A stretch of DNA of 64,000 bases. Source: Mytilinidion resinicola (Eukaryota; Ascomycota; Dothideomycetes; Mytilinidiales; Mytilinidiaceae). Made by a program: the position numbers and the translations under genes. Under the pieces are notes generated by a model. It was not told the origin of the DNA and ran no database searches. It saw only the letters and a list, made by a program, of their open reading frames with translations. Positions 54,105 to 64,000 of this stretch are shown in pieces. The stretch is taken from positions 635,345 through 699,344 of the forward strand of contig NW_022985443.1 of NCBI RefSeq assembly GCF_010093595.1, given 5' to 3'. The number at the start of each line of letters is the position of its first letter. Within the stretch, counting starts at the first letter, position 1.

Positions 54105-54428
54105 ATGCAAAGACGAATCGAAGGCCCCTCAGACCATGTAGTTATGATCGACTCCCAATTTCCGAGGTTACTTCTTTACCGACTGCACCGTAGCCTTTCC
54201 CAACTCGCACTCAGCATGCACGGATTCATAGAAGAAGGCGAAGTCTATAGGCTACACGAAGCCCAGTGCGAACACGATCGTACAGCAATGCGAAGACCGA
54301 ATCAAGGTGTTCTAGATGTCGATAAGATGAGGTTAGCGCTGAAGGCAAATGTCAATGCCCGCGGCGAGATAGTGGTAGCAGACGCGAAGGAGGTCGATGA
54401 AGCGCGAAAGCATAATTTTAGGGTTTAA
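54105..54428 (+). CDS. Hypothetical protein, possible 3' exon
   Basis: 107 residues from ATG 54105, rich in charged residues with a helical look (LYRLHRSLSQLALSMHGF, then RRPNQGVLDVDKMRLAL). The frame is open upstream to 54051 without ATG, so an upstream exon is possible. Not recognised. It lies between two kinase-like genes on the other strand. Confidence 0.3.
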   Translation: MQRRIEGPSDHVVMIDSQFPRLLLYRLHRSLSQLALSMHGFIEEGEVYRLHEAQCEHDRTAMRRPNQGVLDVDKMRLALKANVNARGEIVVADAKEVDEARKHNFRV

Positions 54429-54842
54429 AAGTGGCTTAATTCTCAAGGAGTCAAGACAAGCATAAACCTATTGATCATGTCAGTTCGCATTGCGATGCAT
54501 AGAACTTGAATCGGTACATACGGCTTCGTTGGTGCGATTCGGAAGCGCAGAATCTCCAGGTACCGATTTATTCGCTCTTTTCTTGCAACATCAAGTACTA
54601 GCTAGTGGATAGCTAGGTTCCTAGTAGTCATCCGCAGGATGTGCTCCGGTAATTGGCAGTCATCGTCTATATGCCTATAGAATGAGCACCTAGAAGCTCC
54701 CAGTCGGGCCAAGCGGCGACAGACAGTACAACGCTTGGTGGCCCTTCTGACTATATCAATTTGAGAAGTGAAGTCCCTGGTCAGGTTCTCAGGGTGGTGA
54801 TGATATGGATGGAGATTGGGACGTTCGTCGACAGGACTGTTT
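54429..54842. other. Intergenic, nothing recognised
   Basis: 3' flank of the kinase-vWA gene. Contains no clear open frame. Confidence 0.5.
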
Positions 54843-57800
54843 TCACTCTGACCCTTCGCGTTTGTTGAACATGGAAGACACCCTTGACAGTCTCTTGGGC
54901 TTGTGGCGAGACAAGTCCGTACTTGTCCTATTCATAGACATGGGAGGGTCCGGGGTAGACAAACTGGGCGAACCACGATGTTGAAGTATCCCGCCTTCCG
55001 CATCTTCGGCAGCATTGAAGCTTCCAATGATCATCTTACGGACCTTGCCCGTCCACGGGACAGTATCAATGATATCGCTGATTGATCATTAGTACCTTGA
55101 AACAGGAGAGGAGATAGGATACTAACCGCATGCCAGGCTTTTTAGGCAGGTCATCATCGAGTCGTCTGAGTCTTTCGATTGCTTCTTCGTCGTCGCCAAA
55201 CCGAATGAACTGGATACTGAAAGCGCGGTCTTTCAAGGTATGGAGCTGCTTCACGAACTCTTCAATCTTTGCTCCCACACTTTCCGGAGGTACCGAGCCC
55301 TTCCAAATGCCATCAGTGAGCACGATCAATGTCATTTTCCTGTCTTTTGCTGCCTTTCTGCTCGTGAGATAATCCTCAAAAATGTCCTCCAGAGTCTCTC
55401 GCATGTCCGTCTTCTCGTCACCGTCGCTGGAAGGGCGGGCGCGATTCATGGCATTTCTGAAGTTACTCGGTGCATGGAGGCCCTTCTCGTTTTCCAAACT
55501 GATATCACCAAGAGTGCATACGAGATCCAGACCATCATCATCCAAACCTGCTAATTTCATCGTCAACGTCTCAATCACAAACGTTGCCACATCCCAGAAG
55601 GGAAGCATGGTGGTTCCGTTGTCCACAACGAATTTCTGCCCAAAGTTGTAAGCTAGTGTTATATGGTCAAAGTCGATGAACTCACAATGTCTCGATTCTT
55701 GATGTAAAGCTTCAGAATGGAGTCTTTCTTAGTTGGGGTCAATCCCGCGAAAGACAAAAGCTTAGCACCCATCCCCGTTGGCCAGATTTTGTCGAGTTCT
55801 TGCCGTACTTGATAAATATCGAATGATGGGTCGATTTCAGTAGGTGAAGCTGAAGGGACCGAAAGCATTACGGGGGGGACAGTGTTCTGACCAGCGCCAT
55901 TGGTGCCCTCGTCTTCGTCTGCTACTTCATCTTGCTCGGGATGAGGGAACGGCGCAGATGTGCCGTAATCTAGGTAGCTCATGTCTGCATCCATCGATAC
56001 CCCGTTCAGGTCGGGCAACAGTGGCGGTGGGATATTGGTAGTATCATCATGCCGTATTGATGGAGTAGGTTCCTCTTGGCGCGGTTTCACTTTGAAATGC
56101 CCATCACTGGCACTGTCGAGGGCACTAGGCTGAGACTGAGGCGTCTCGTTGCCACTCTGATCTATTTGCGTCTCAAGCTCTTCAACTACTGCGTGTGGCT
56201 GTAGCGAAACAGGCGGGAAAGAGTTCTGCCCGCTGGCTTGAACTGAAGCGGGATCCACAACGGGGCTTTTAGTCGCGCCGAATGGGGTTCGGCCAACGGA
56301 ATCTTGCTGAACTTGTCGCTGAGTACTTCCTGGACTTGCATCCGGCTTCTCAGTTGGGACGGCATAACGAGAAGAGTCTTCAACTTTGATAGTCGAGGTC
56401 TCCGCGGAACGTGGCTCTGGGTGTGTGGCGTGGTTCTTAGATACGCCAGGAGCGTCCAGCCGATCTTCCTTAGGTTCGGCCGTAGAGCCTTGCGATAAGT
56501 TTCGCACCAAGCCAGGATTTCGCGGTATAGGCTGTCGTCCTCGGTATGGTGTATGGCCAGGCATGTCTTCGTCATGTTCAAGCGGACTATCGTAAAGAGA
56601 ATCCTGTCCAACTGTATGACTAGCAGTGGGCACAGTCGGAAGATCGAAAGCCACTGAAGTGTGTCCCATCGGCTTGGATGGGCTTTGTCTGCGTTCGGAG
56701 TATCGGCTCCTTCGACGTGGCCTCGTTGGGTCAGGTGAAAGGTCCCGATAACCGTTTTCATAAACGGTGTCTAGTTCCAACTTAGGGGCTTCGTTGGATG
56801 GAAGGCTAGGGGCATCGTTGCGAGTCTGTACCACAATCGAAGGCGCCTTCAGTTGTTCCAGTTCTTCTTCGAGCATTTCCGCGCGGCCAGCTGTTTGTGC
56901 ATGTGGCACGTTGTCCAGTTTCTCAAATTTGCCAACACGTTTTGATTTCCGGTATTGCCGGTCTCCCGATGTACGTAGCGAAGATCCTCGACTGTCCGTG
57001 TTGGTGCCACTCGGCGTTCGGGTTGTGTACGATCGACGAGCAGTGTTCGTTTGCCTTGGTTTCTTTTCGTACTCTAGAAGCGCTTCTAGAACGCTCTTAT
57101 CAGGATCCATTGCTGGGTTCCTCTTACTCCGCTCGTCTTCACACACGATCAATATGTCTTCAAGTCTCTTACAAAGTTTCTCAGATGTTATACGCCTACG
57201 AGGGTTGGCAAGAAGCATAGCTTCATCCACGAGGTTCAACACACGTGGCGTTACCGTATCTGAGCAGCGGAGGTGACCTCGGAGATAGTTGTGCCACTCG
57301 AGGACCTCTGGCAACGGTTCTTTGCCATCATGAAATGCATCGTCCGCAGTGGGTGTGCTGATTGATCGATCTTTCGCGTTTTGTTTTTTCAACTTCTTGA
57401 TCGCCCGCATCCTGAAAGCCTCGAATTGGCGCACGCCTTGGAAGCCAAGGACAACCCACGTTGCCGTGATGGATAGAACACACCCATAGGACCAAGTGTC
57501 AATAGTTTGGGTCACTGGAGTGATAGTGCCTGCCCTGACCCGACCTTGATCACATTCTGGGGAGCCTTCGTAATGATTTTTAGATACCATCATCTATCCT
57601 ATGAGTTTATTGAGTGCGTACCATATGTTTGAGTTCCGCCCTCGATGACCTCTGTCGGAACGGTCTCGCCTTTGCGCTTGAACTTTGCGAAACCAAAGTC
57701 TGCTAATTTGAATTCGCCGTGTACTCTCAATATGTTATCAGGCTTGACGTCGGCATGCCATCTATAGAATGGGTCAAAAAGGCTTACAAGATGCAATGTA

Positions 57801-58897
57801 GTGAGAACATACCCATGATAAAGCTCAATGCTGCCATCTTCGTAGCGGAAGGGAAGGGTATGGATTGTGCTTATAGCATCTGCGACTTTGAACAAGGATT
57901 TCCAAAATACAGTAATTTCGGTCGTTAGCACAGGAGGGTATGATTCCTCGTCAGCGAAGTATTCGTCGAGATCCTGATCTCCGTATTCGAGCAAGATGTT
58001 GTGGGTCCGTGAAGTTGGATCGTAGGGTGCGCCGTCGAAGGAGAAATCGCCAAGGTATTGAACCATTCCCTTTTTGCCCCGGATGCCGAGAAATGCATTT
58101 CTTTCCCATGTATAGAAGTGTTGATTCCGGAAAGCAAATGATTTCAAAGCGAGTCTGTAGCACTGGGAGCGGTCAGTAAAGTTGTACATGCGTTGCTTAG
58201 CACAAGAAGGTCTACTCACGACTCCGTAGTCCTTGTCCACGTACTTCGAACGCCATATGACCTTCTTCATATCATCCGGAACAAGATCCTCTTGCAGCGA
58301 CACTTGATAGACTTCTGCGGTACCGCCTTTGGTGTTGATACTTTGACGTCTGCAGAATGGTAGTATCCATTTTCCTCCATGGAATTTCTCCTCCATGTCC
58401 ATCCTGACAGGAGCGGGACAGTAGGACCATTTTGCTTTCTCGAATTCGGTGATGATCCGCGCCGCATCTTGGATGTTCTTCATCTTCAGATCCTCTTCGA
58501 GCTCTTTGTAGAATGTGTGGGCAAACTCGAGATTCTTGTCAACGATCTTGGCTTTCTGGAATATGTCCACTAGATCGCCTTTATCCAGGGTCAGGAGTAT
58601 GCTGAAGACGAGAATGCAGCGATTGTCTCCGGTGAATATTAGGTTTGAGAACGCAGGTTGGAAGATCTCTCGATGATTGCGATGATAAGCTTCAAGGAGG
58701 AGTATGGCTGCGTGGGTTGACCTTTTGTCTGTGTCTTGTCGCAACATCCATTTCGTCAGTCGATCGGTGTCGATGAAGAACTGTTTGTCTTTGTACTCAG
58801 CTCCGCACGCTGCTTCACGTTTCCACTCGGTGGCCAATTTGTCCTTGAATCTTTCGCAGAGATCCTTCGAGCTCGAAGGCGACGCTAAGCCCGCCAT
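54843..58897 (-). CDS. Protein kinase - disordered linker - von Willebrand A-like protein (1,263 aa)
   Basis: Six exons (58897-58220, 58162-57813, 57761-57622, 57565-55686, 55635-55127, 55077-54843) join in frame, with introns of 49-57 bp. The first 200 residues form a helical region of a type common before fungal kinase-like domains. Catalytic loop WHADVKPDN (Asp347) and DFG at 364-366 are intact; the APE site is GSPEC. A disordered linker of about 500 residues, rich in Ser/Pro/Thr/Gln, leads to a vWA-like domain from about 1017, with a modified MIDAS (VVDNGTTM) and VLTDG. The end is basic and Ser-rich. ATG 58897 was chosen; the frame is open upstream without ATG. Role unknown; the fusion suggests a signalling scaffold. 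Confidence 0.85.
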
Positions 58898-59873
58898 GGT
58901 GACGTGGATCCAGCAAGAACACGACAAGAACGAGGGGCGGCCAATGCAAGGCGGGCCTTGCTAACACAGGTGCCCGATCAATATGATGATGCCGCGCGTA
59001 AGACCAAACAGAAACGTGAGGATGAATAACGAGTGGAGGGAAGAGCGATGCGCTCATGTTTGCGACCTACTGCTGGAGGGACAGCTGAGCTCATAAGGGC
59101 AGCCTCCTCGAGAGATGCGGCTCCGGGGCAGCCAGTCACGGCGGCAGTCCGCCCTCCCGTGTGACAGGGCGCCTTTTGTGGCGCTGGGAACTGCGGGCAT
59201 TATGCGCCACTTGAGGGAAAGAGCAACGAGGCTTGACACAGCCTTGTTGTTCGAGAACCCAGGCGTCTTCGATTTGAACGGGGGCCTAAAAGTCGCATCA
59301 TCTTTGCGCAGACAGGATCAGTCCGGAAGATGGAAGGCAAATGCTGGCTGGCGAAACATCTAGATCGAGTGCTGCTGCCTTGTGTGAGAAGTGCTTTTGC
59401 TGGTGGCTGTGAGGGGTTGCACATGCGGGATGGGGGCCAGGATTGTGGAGGGCTGCACGGCTGAAGCGCCCAATCCACGCAGCCTTGCAGGACACCGATT
59501 GCACACTTCAGTGCCTCGCGGCCAGCTCAAACTCTGTCAGCATGTGTTGTAAGTAGTCTTAATGATGATGTGTTGAAAGAATGATGAAGTTAAGTCTGTG
59601 AGTCGGGATGAGGTCGAGATTAAGGTCGCACTAGCGTCACGTGATAAGTTTTATCTCAACCTCCTAAGCGCTGTTCCTATCTTTATTTACTTTAAGTAAA
59701 TCAAGCAGAGTCGAACATACAGGTTGAATTGATATTGTGAGACAAATCGGGATGCTCAAACTGTTCACGGCACTCGATGGATCTTGTGCTAACATCACGT
59801 GATATAGCCCTCTAAGGCGCTCTCTATACGTATACAAATGATCACTCTTTACCTATGGATGCAAGCGGATCTG
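58898..59873. other. Intergenic (about 1 kb), nothing recognised
   Basis: Promoter side of the kinase-vWA gene and 3' flank of the CorA-like gene. ATCACGTGAT-type palindromes occur (about 59637-59644 and 59796-59803: TCACGTGATA). Frames are short and unsupported. Confidence 0.45.
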
Positions 59874-61718
59874 TCATACTTTCCAAAACGTTTTCTCCCT
59901 GATAGACACTCCGAGCTGCGCCTTCTTGTACCGAAGATACGTCGGTAGAAGTCCGCCTGTTGGGCTTCCGCTTGTCGCCTTTGCCGGCTGCTGCTTCGGT
60001 ATCGCCCTTGGACTCTCTTGGTTCGTTCTCCATCTTTCGGAGAGCTTCAGAAAAGACCAAGCAAAAAGCAGGGTCAGGACTGTAAGTGGTAGAGTGACCT
60101 GTATCCATCGGTTCATCGCGGCTTTTGAGAAAGTGCCCTCGCCCGGAGCGTCACCAGTCTGGCTTTGATATTTGATGATGTCGGTGCTGAAAAATGTCTG
60201 AGATCTCATATTAGTATGGTATCAGCAGAAGATCATATGGTGGGTTGTACTAACGGATACAAATGTCGCAGGTAGATAGATCAATGTGACGAAAGTGATG
60301 ATGCGCATGACAATTGCTTCTCTCTCCATATTTCGATTCAGCCTTTCCATTCTTTCTGTCGCTTGGGTTTGGAGATGCGTCTTTACAAGCTCCTTCCTAT
60401 CATTTGTTATCTTAACGAAGAGCACTGCACGAGCGATCTGCATTCTCAAGTCATAGATCATGGAATCGATCTGTGCCGCAAACCCGTGCAAGTCATCCAT
60501 ACATTCGTCCTTCAGAGCGTTCGGAAAGTCTCTTTTCTTGAAGATGGCAGTGTAGAAATCGCGGAGCGAGCGCATAACTTCAACGTTTGCTTCGAGAACC
60601 ATAATGACCTCGTTGGTTTTGTCTTCCCATTGCTGTAGATCCTGGATATGATGCGGCTTGTATTGCCGATGGGTTGGACTAAAGACTGCGCCGAACGTTT
60701 TTTCATCCATCACTTCCTCGATCCATCCGATGTACCAACGCCATTCTTCTGTGGACCAATGGCAGTACAACAGATGGGCGGACAAACTGGATCGGAAGCA
60801 TTCCTCAAGGGTGTCGAATGACTTGTCCTCCGGCCGTCCATCCTTTCCAGTTAGTTCGCGAAACCTATTTTCAAGGTCGCTGTGGCCTGTGGTGACAATC
60901 CAAAGAGTAGTGCCATAGACGACGTCGAACTGGTGATGAATAGCGGCCTGACGTATAGACCATTCGGTGAGCGATGGGTCTTCTTCGTTCTTTGCCTTCA
61001 GAGTGACACATTTGAGGTTGTAGCAGAGTTGATATTGCCGGCCACTCCTACCGAGATCTGTCACGGCCTGTCCGCGTGGTGGATCCCAGAGCGCCGTCTG
61101 TTCCCGAAAACCGCTAAATCTGAGATCTCTTGGTTCGCTTTGGGAGCCAAAAACGAACATGAAATCTAGATAGGCTGGCATTACTTGATGGCATGTTAGT
61201 ATCTGAGAGAGTATGTCCCGTGTGGCTCTCAGCCTTGCCCTAGAATGCGGTCCGTAAAAGTAGCTAAGGCTTCAGTCAGCGAACTAGTCTTTTAAACAAA
61301 GTCATAAGGGCTACTCACATGAATCTGCATTTTGGATCTCTTTTCGTGGCAACGATGTCGTTCTGTGTGGCGGCAGCGGGGTTCGGGCGTGACTCGATGC
61401 CCAGAACACTCGTCAACTTTGCGGTGGTATTGACATAACGGCCTTGGATTTCTACATCATTTAGCATCTTAAAACTACAATGAAGTCTATACTGAACCTA
61501 CTGTTCCCCAGCTCGCTGCAAAGGTCGATAATCGGGACCTCCGCATGGGTCTCGCTGTGTAAGAGGAGCTTCGGCGACACATCATCAAGACGCTTCCGAT
61601 AAGCCTTGAGAGCAGTAGGATATGTGCTTGTGCCTCTGTGAATGAGATTCTCTGGGTACGAAGTGGAATTCGAGAAGGAAGTCTGAAAGCTAACGGGAAG
61701 CTGCCGCACTATAGCCAT
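59874..61718 (-). CDS. CorA-like membrane protein
   Basis: Four exons (61718-61502, 61442-61319, 61263-60255, 60197-59874) give 557 residues, with introns of 59, 55 and 57 bp. A large soluble N-terminal domain (CHQVMPAYLDFMFVFG, then DLRFSGFRE) is followed by a long helical stretch (KTHLQTQATERMERLNRNMERE) and two TM segments, RIITFVTLIYLPATFVSTFFSTDI and a second near 60100. The LPATFV-FF context replaces the GMN motif of true CorA Mg2+ channels, as in the many fungal CorA-like proteins often found near NLR and HET genes. Transport has not been shown for this subgroup as far as I know. Confidence 0.88.
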
Positions 61719-62132
61719 GTGTGGGTCGCCTGGCCGGATTTACAGAAGTGTTGATTGCGTCTGATCTTCAAATGGTTGACGCAAAAGCAAGGAGAGTTTA
61801 ACATATATCCTGTGTCTAAAATACCACGAGACGTGAGGATTGAAGGGAGCCTCGACGTGCCTCAGTCTCGTGCCTCGAAGTTGCGGACGCATGCGCCTGA
61901 GGGCGGAGCAACTTGGGACACGGCACACAAGGCAGACGAGATTTCATTGGTCGTCCATGCGCCGTACAGCCACCACACTTTCATCAGAAACGCCCCCATC
62001 AACAGTCAGGAGGCACGAGCAGGTTGCCACAATTTGGACAGCACTCATCATTCATCATTGTCATCTACATGATTATTCGCAATTATGGCCATTCCTTCCA
62101 ACTGATCGTGGACGATCTATTCCCTTAATACC
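61719..62132. other. Intergenic, nothing recognised
   Basis: Upstream of the CorA-like gene and 3' flank of the 153-residue gene. No supported feature. Confidence 0.5.
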
Positions 62133-62652
62133 CTATCCGTCGAAATCTTTGCGCAAACCAGCCATCTTTCCCTCATCCCGAATAAAGTTCAGCTCGTCCC
62201 ATTCATTCTGTACGGTCACAGCCATCAGCCTCATGTTCTTGCACAGCGGAAGGAGCAATCCGCATTCGACAAAAGGTCTGCGCCTTACCTGCGTAAATGG
62301 CCTCGGGATCTCGAAGATCCACTTGTCCTTGACGTTATCGACCTGAATAAAACTCAGAAACCAGCTACATGGCCCGCAGTGATTAGACTACTAAGCTTAC
62401 GAATTCTTCATTAAAGTTCAAGTTAGGATACTCCTCTTTTGGAAACTTGGTCTCCAAAAACCTCTGGATCTTCTCCCACGTCATTCCCTCGTAGATGGGG
62501 TACTTGACTGGAATAAGATCATTCGGGTTCTCATCTTTTTCGTAGTTCTCCGTGATGCGGCGCCTGAGCGAAGCAGCGTCGCCCCGCTTCGCCGACTCAC
62601 CGGTCTGGCGCCTCCTGTCGCGAAACTTCTGGGCCAAAGAACCCCCGGGCAT
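62133..62652 (-). CDS. Small conserved-looking protein of unknown function
   Basis: Two exons (62652-62401 and 62342-62133; a 58-bp intron) give 153 residues beginning MPGGSLAQKFRDRRRQ. The frame continues cleanly across the intron (NFNEEF to VDNVKDKWIFEIPRP). The second exon would not look coding by length alone. The N-terminus is basic and Arg-rich, followed by WEKIQRFLETKFPKEEYP. I do not recognise the family. It is read in the same direction as the CorA-like gene next door. Confidence 0.65.
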
Positions 62653-63737
62653 TTTATCGGAGGCGATAATGTGGCGATGGGTGGCTGTGAGCTCTGCTAG
62701 AACGCAGGACTATGTAGGGTGACTTATTTGAGGCGGACTTTGAGCACGGCAGAGAAAAGTTGCGAAGCCAGCCCAGTCGGCGGGCACACTGTGCATTTAT
62801 GTTTCTCAGCCTTGTGAGGCCGCTCTCCACCGGACGTCGTGCATACTTGTTGCCTTCTTTTTCAGCCCTCGATGCCTGGAGGACTAGTGGCGCCAGGCAG
62901 CAATAGTGCCTCAAATGTGGGGCAGATCCAGCCTGGAAAATCAGAATCGCTACCCACTATGAGAAAAACGTCGAAAGCTCCGACTTAATATAGCGCGATG
63001 TATCTTCATGCTAGAGTAATACCATTTTGCAGAACGTGGTTTATGTGTCTCCTTCGTCGCACAAACTTCTCTCACGAGTGCCCTCCACTTCTCGTTCGGC
63101 GCTTTCAATATTGTCACATTTTTATTCGCGCCTCCGGCATCTTCATCTCCTCCACAGCCCGTCATTTCACACATGGCCTACCATCGTCGACTAAAACGAC
63201 TATGAAAATTAGGGACCGTATTGGACTTGAAGCTGCCGCGAATGCAGATGGGGAGTAGTCTGAGCGTCAGGCTAAATCACCAAAACCCTATCCACTATTC
63301 CCCCTTTGCGTTCCAGTAAGCCTCATGTAGTGTTGGGAGTTCAGCCATATCTAAGCTTTTGGCTCTCGTTTTCTATGAGTCCTGACATTTTTCGAATGCT
63401 TGCATTTTGGGGCATCGGATAACTACTCCTAAATGCTTCCATGACAAAAAATGGTTTTTCTCAGCATTGCGCATCGCACATTTTGTGCTGTGGTGGGCGG
63501 GTCGATAGCAATATTATTGGTGAGATCCGAGCTGGCCTGCGGTACAGCCCTCAGCCACGTCAGCGATTCGTCTCAACCCTTCAAATATGATCTCGAGAGA
63601 TTCCCAAGGCTGAATGTACGTACTTCCCTTGTGCATACTTAACGTGTTTATTGGAGCACTTGGGTGCGCACTCTATCTAGCCCTGAAGCAGAACCCTACT
63701 TAGCCCAATATTTTTCCGGTTTAGCAAATCAAGCACT
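62653..63737. other. Intergenic (1.1 kb) with a CGCACATTTTGTGC motif
   Basis: GCATCGCACATTTTGTGCTGTG at about 63463-63484 is related to the motifs at 50.3 and 53.6 kb, and the following GAGCTGGCCTGCG also resembles the 50.3-kb context. Opposite-strand frames near 63.0-63.2 kb compete with each other and neither is supported. Confidence 0.4.
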
Positions 63738-64000
63738 ATGATAGAGCCGAAGAGCATACATGAGCGACAGCGCGCTCATGATGCTCCAGCACAAGAGTGG
63801 TCCGAGTATGCTGACGAAGTTATGACTGGCTTTAGGGAATGCGACGTCTGTCATGCAATGAAGACGAAAGTAAAACTTTAAGATCTCGCAAATAAGTTAC
63901 AATCTGACCAGTTTTAGTGCACATGCCTTCTAGATGAGAAACGCTCATCCTCCCCACACACGCAGCTAAAGCTTTTGAACCGGCTACTCTGTCTGGAGAA
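63738..64000 (+). CDS. 5' part of an unknown gene, cut by window edge (zinc-cluster-like start)
   Basis: ATG 63738 opens a frame that passes in frame through a 48-bp intron (63870-63917, GTAAAA...TTTTAG) and stays open to base 64000. The cysteines CDVCHAMKTK-C are spaced CX2CX6C across the splice site, as in the first half of a Zn2Cys6 cluster, but the following residues (CLLDEKRSS) do not clearly continue it. The same DNA holds a strong hairpin (63752-63786). Without the rest of the gene the call is tentative. Confidence 0.35.

Noticed and set aside
1..64000. CRISPR arrays, bacterial-type promoters or operons, rRNA genes
   Set aside because: No evenly spaced identical repeats with unique spacers and no rRNA sequence; the genes are fungal with introns.

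Overview
The window is nuclear DNA of a filamentous ascomycete (Pezizomycotina). Genes are split by 47-80 bp GT..AG introns, and it holds fungal-specific families (non-reducing PKS, Zn2Cys6 regulator with an AflR-type C-terminal region, HET/NACHT, DUF3435, questin-oxidase-like, CorA-like). I cannot name the species.

1-13.1 kb is a transposon-rich accessory region. A Fot1/pogo-like DNA transposon with an open transposase runs off the left edge. Its right end sits inside a HET-NACHT (NLR-type) gene and breaks it. Next comes a decayed DUF3435 tyrosine-recombinase gene (the family of Starship captains) with C2H2 zinc fingers and a GGAGCA microsatellite holding a 15-N gap. Then follow a frameshifted coiled-coil gene, a 59-codon twin-CX9C gene split by two introns, a small secreted protein gene, and hAT, methyltransferase and DUF3435 relics.

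13.5-34.3 kb is a polyketide gene cluster: questin-oxidase-like (-), atypical SDR (+), Zn2Cys6/AflR-like regulator (+), MFS transporter (-), FAD monooxygenase (-), O-methyltransferase (+) and a 2,493-residue non-reducing PKS (+). I reconstructed the PKS across five introns as SAT-KS-AT-PT-ACP-ACP-TE-MT. A methyltransferase domain after the thioesterase is an unusual order. A likely logic is: the PKS makes and releases an aromatic, possibly C-methylated polyketide; the monooxygenase, SDR and questin-oxidase-like enzyme oxidise, reduce or cleave it; the O-methyltransferase caps a phenol; the MFS protein exports it; the Zn2Cys6 protein activates the cluster. The product is unknown.

34.4-36.2 kb is a complete but mutated second copy of the Fot1/pogo-like element, immediately after the PKS. 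37.5-47.5 kb holds more ordinary genes (membrane protein, M24 peptidase, MDR reductase, GH17 glucanase, MYND protein), interrupted by two related 200-bp MITEs and an orphan C-terminal piece of a HET protein.

47.9-64 kb holds an F-box pseudogene, a 423-bp foldback MITE with the termini of the Fot1/pogo-like family, a pseudokinase/zinc-finger gene, a 1,263-residue kinase-vWA gene, a CorA-like membrane protein gene, a small unknown gene, and the start of a gene that leaves the right edge.

All exon structures were inferred by reading frame and splice signals only; no database search was possible.
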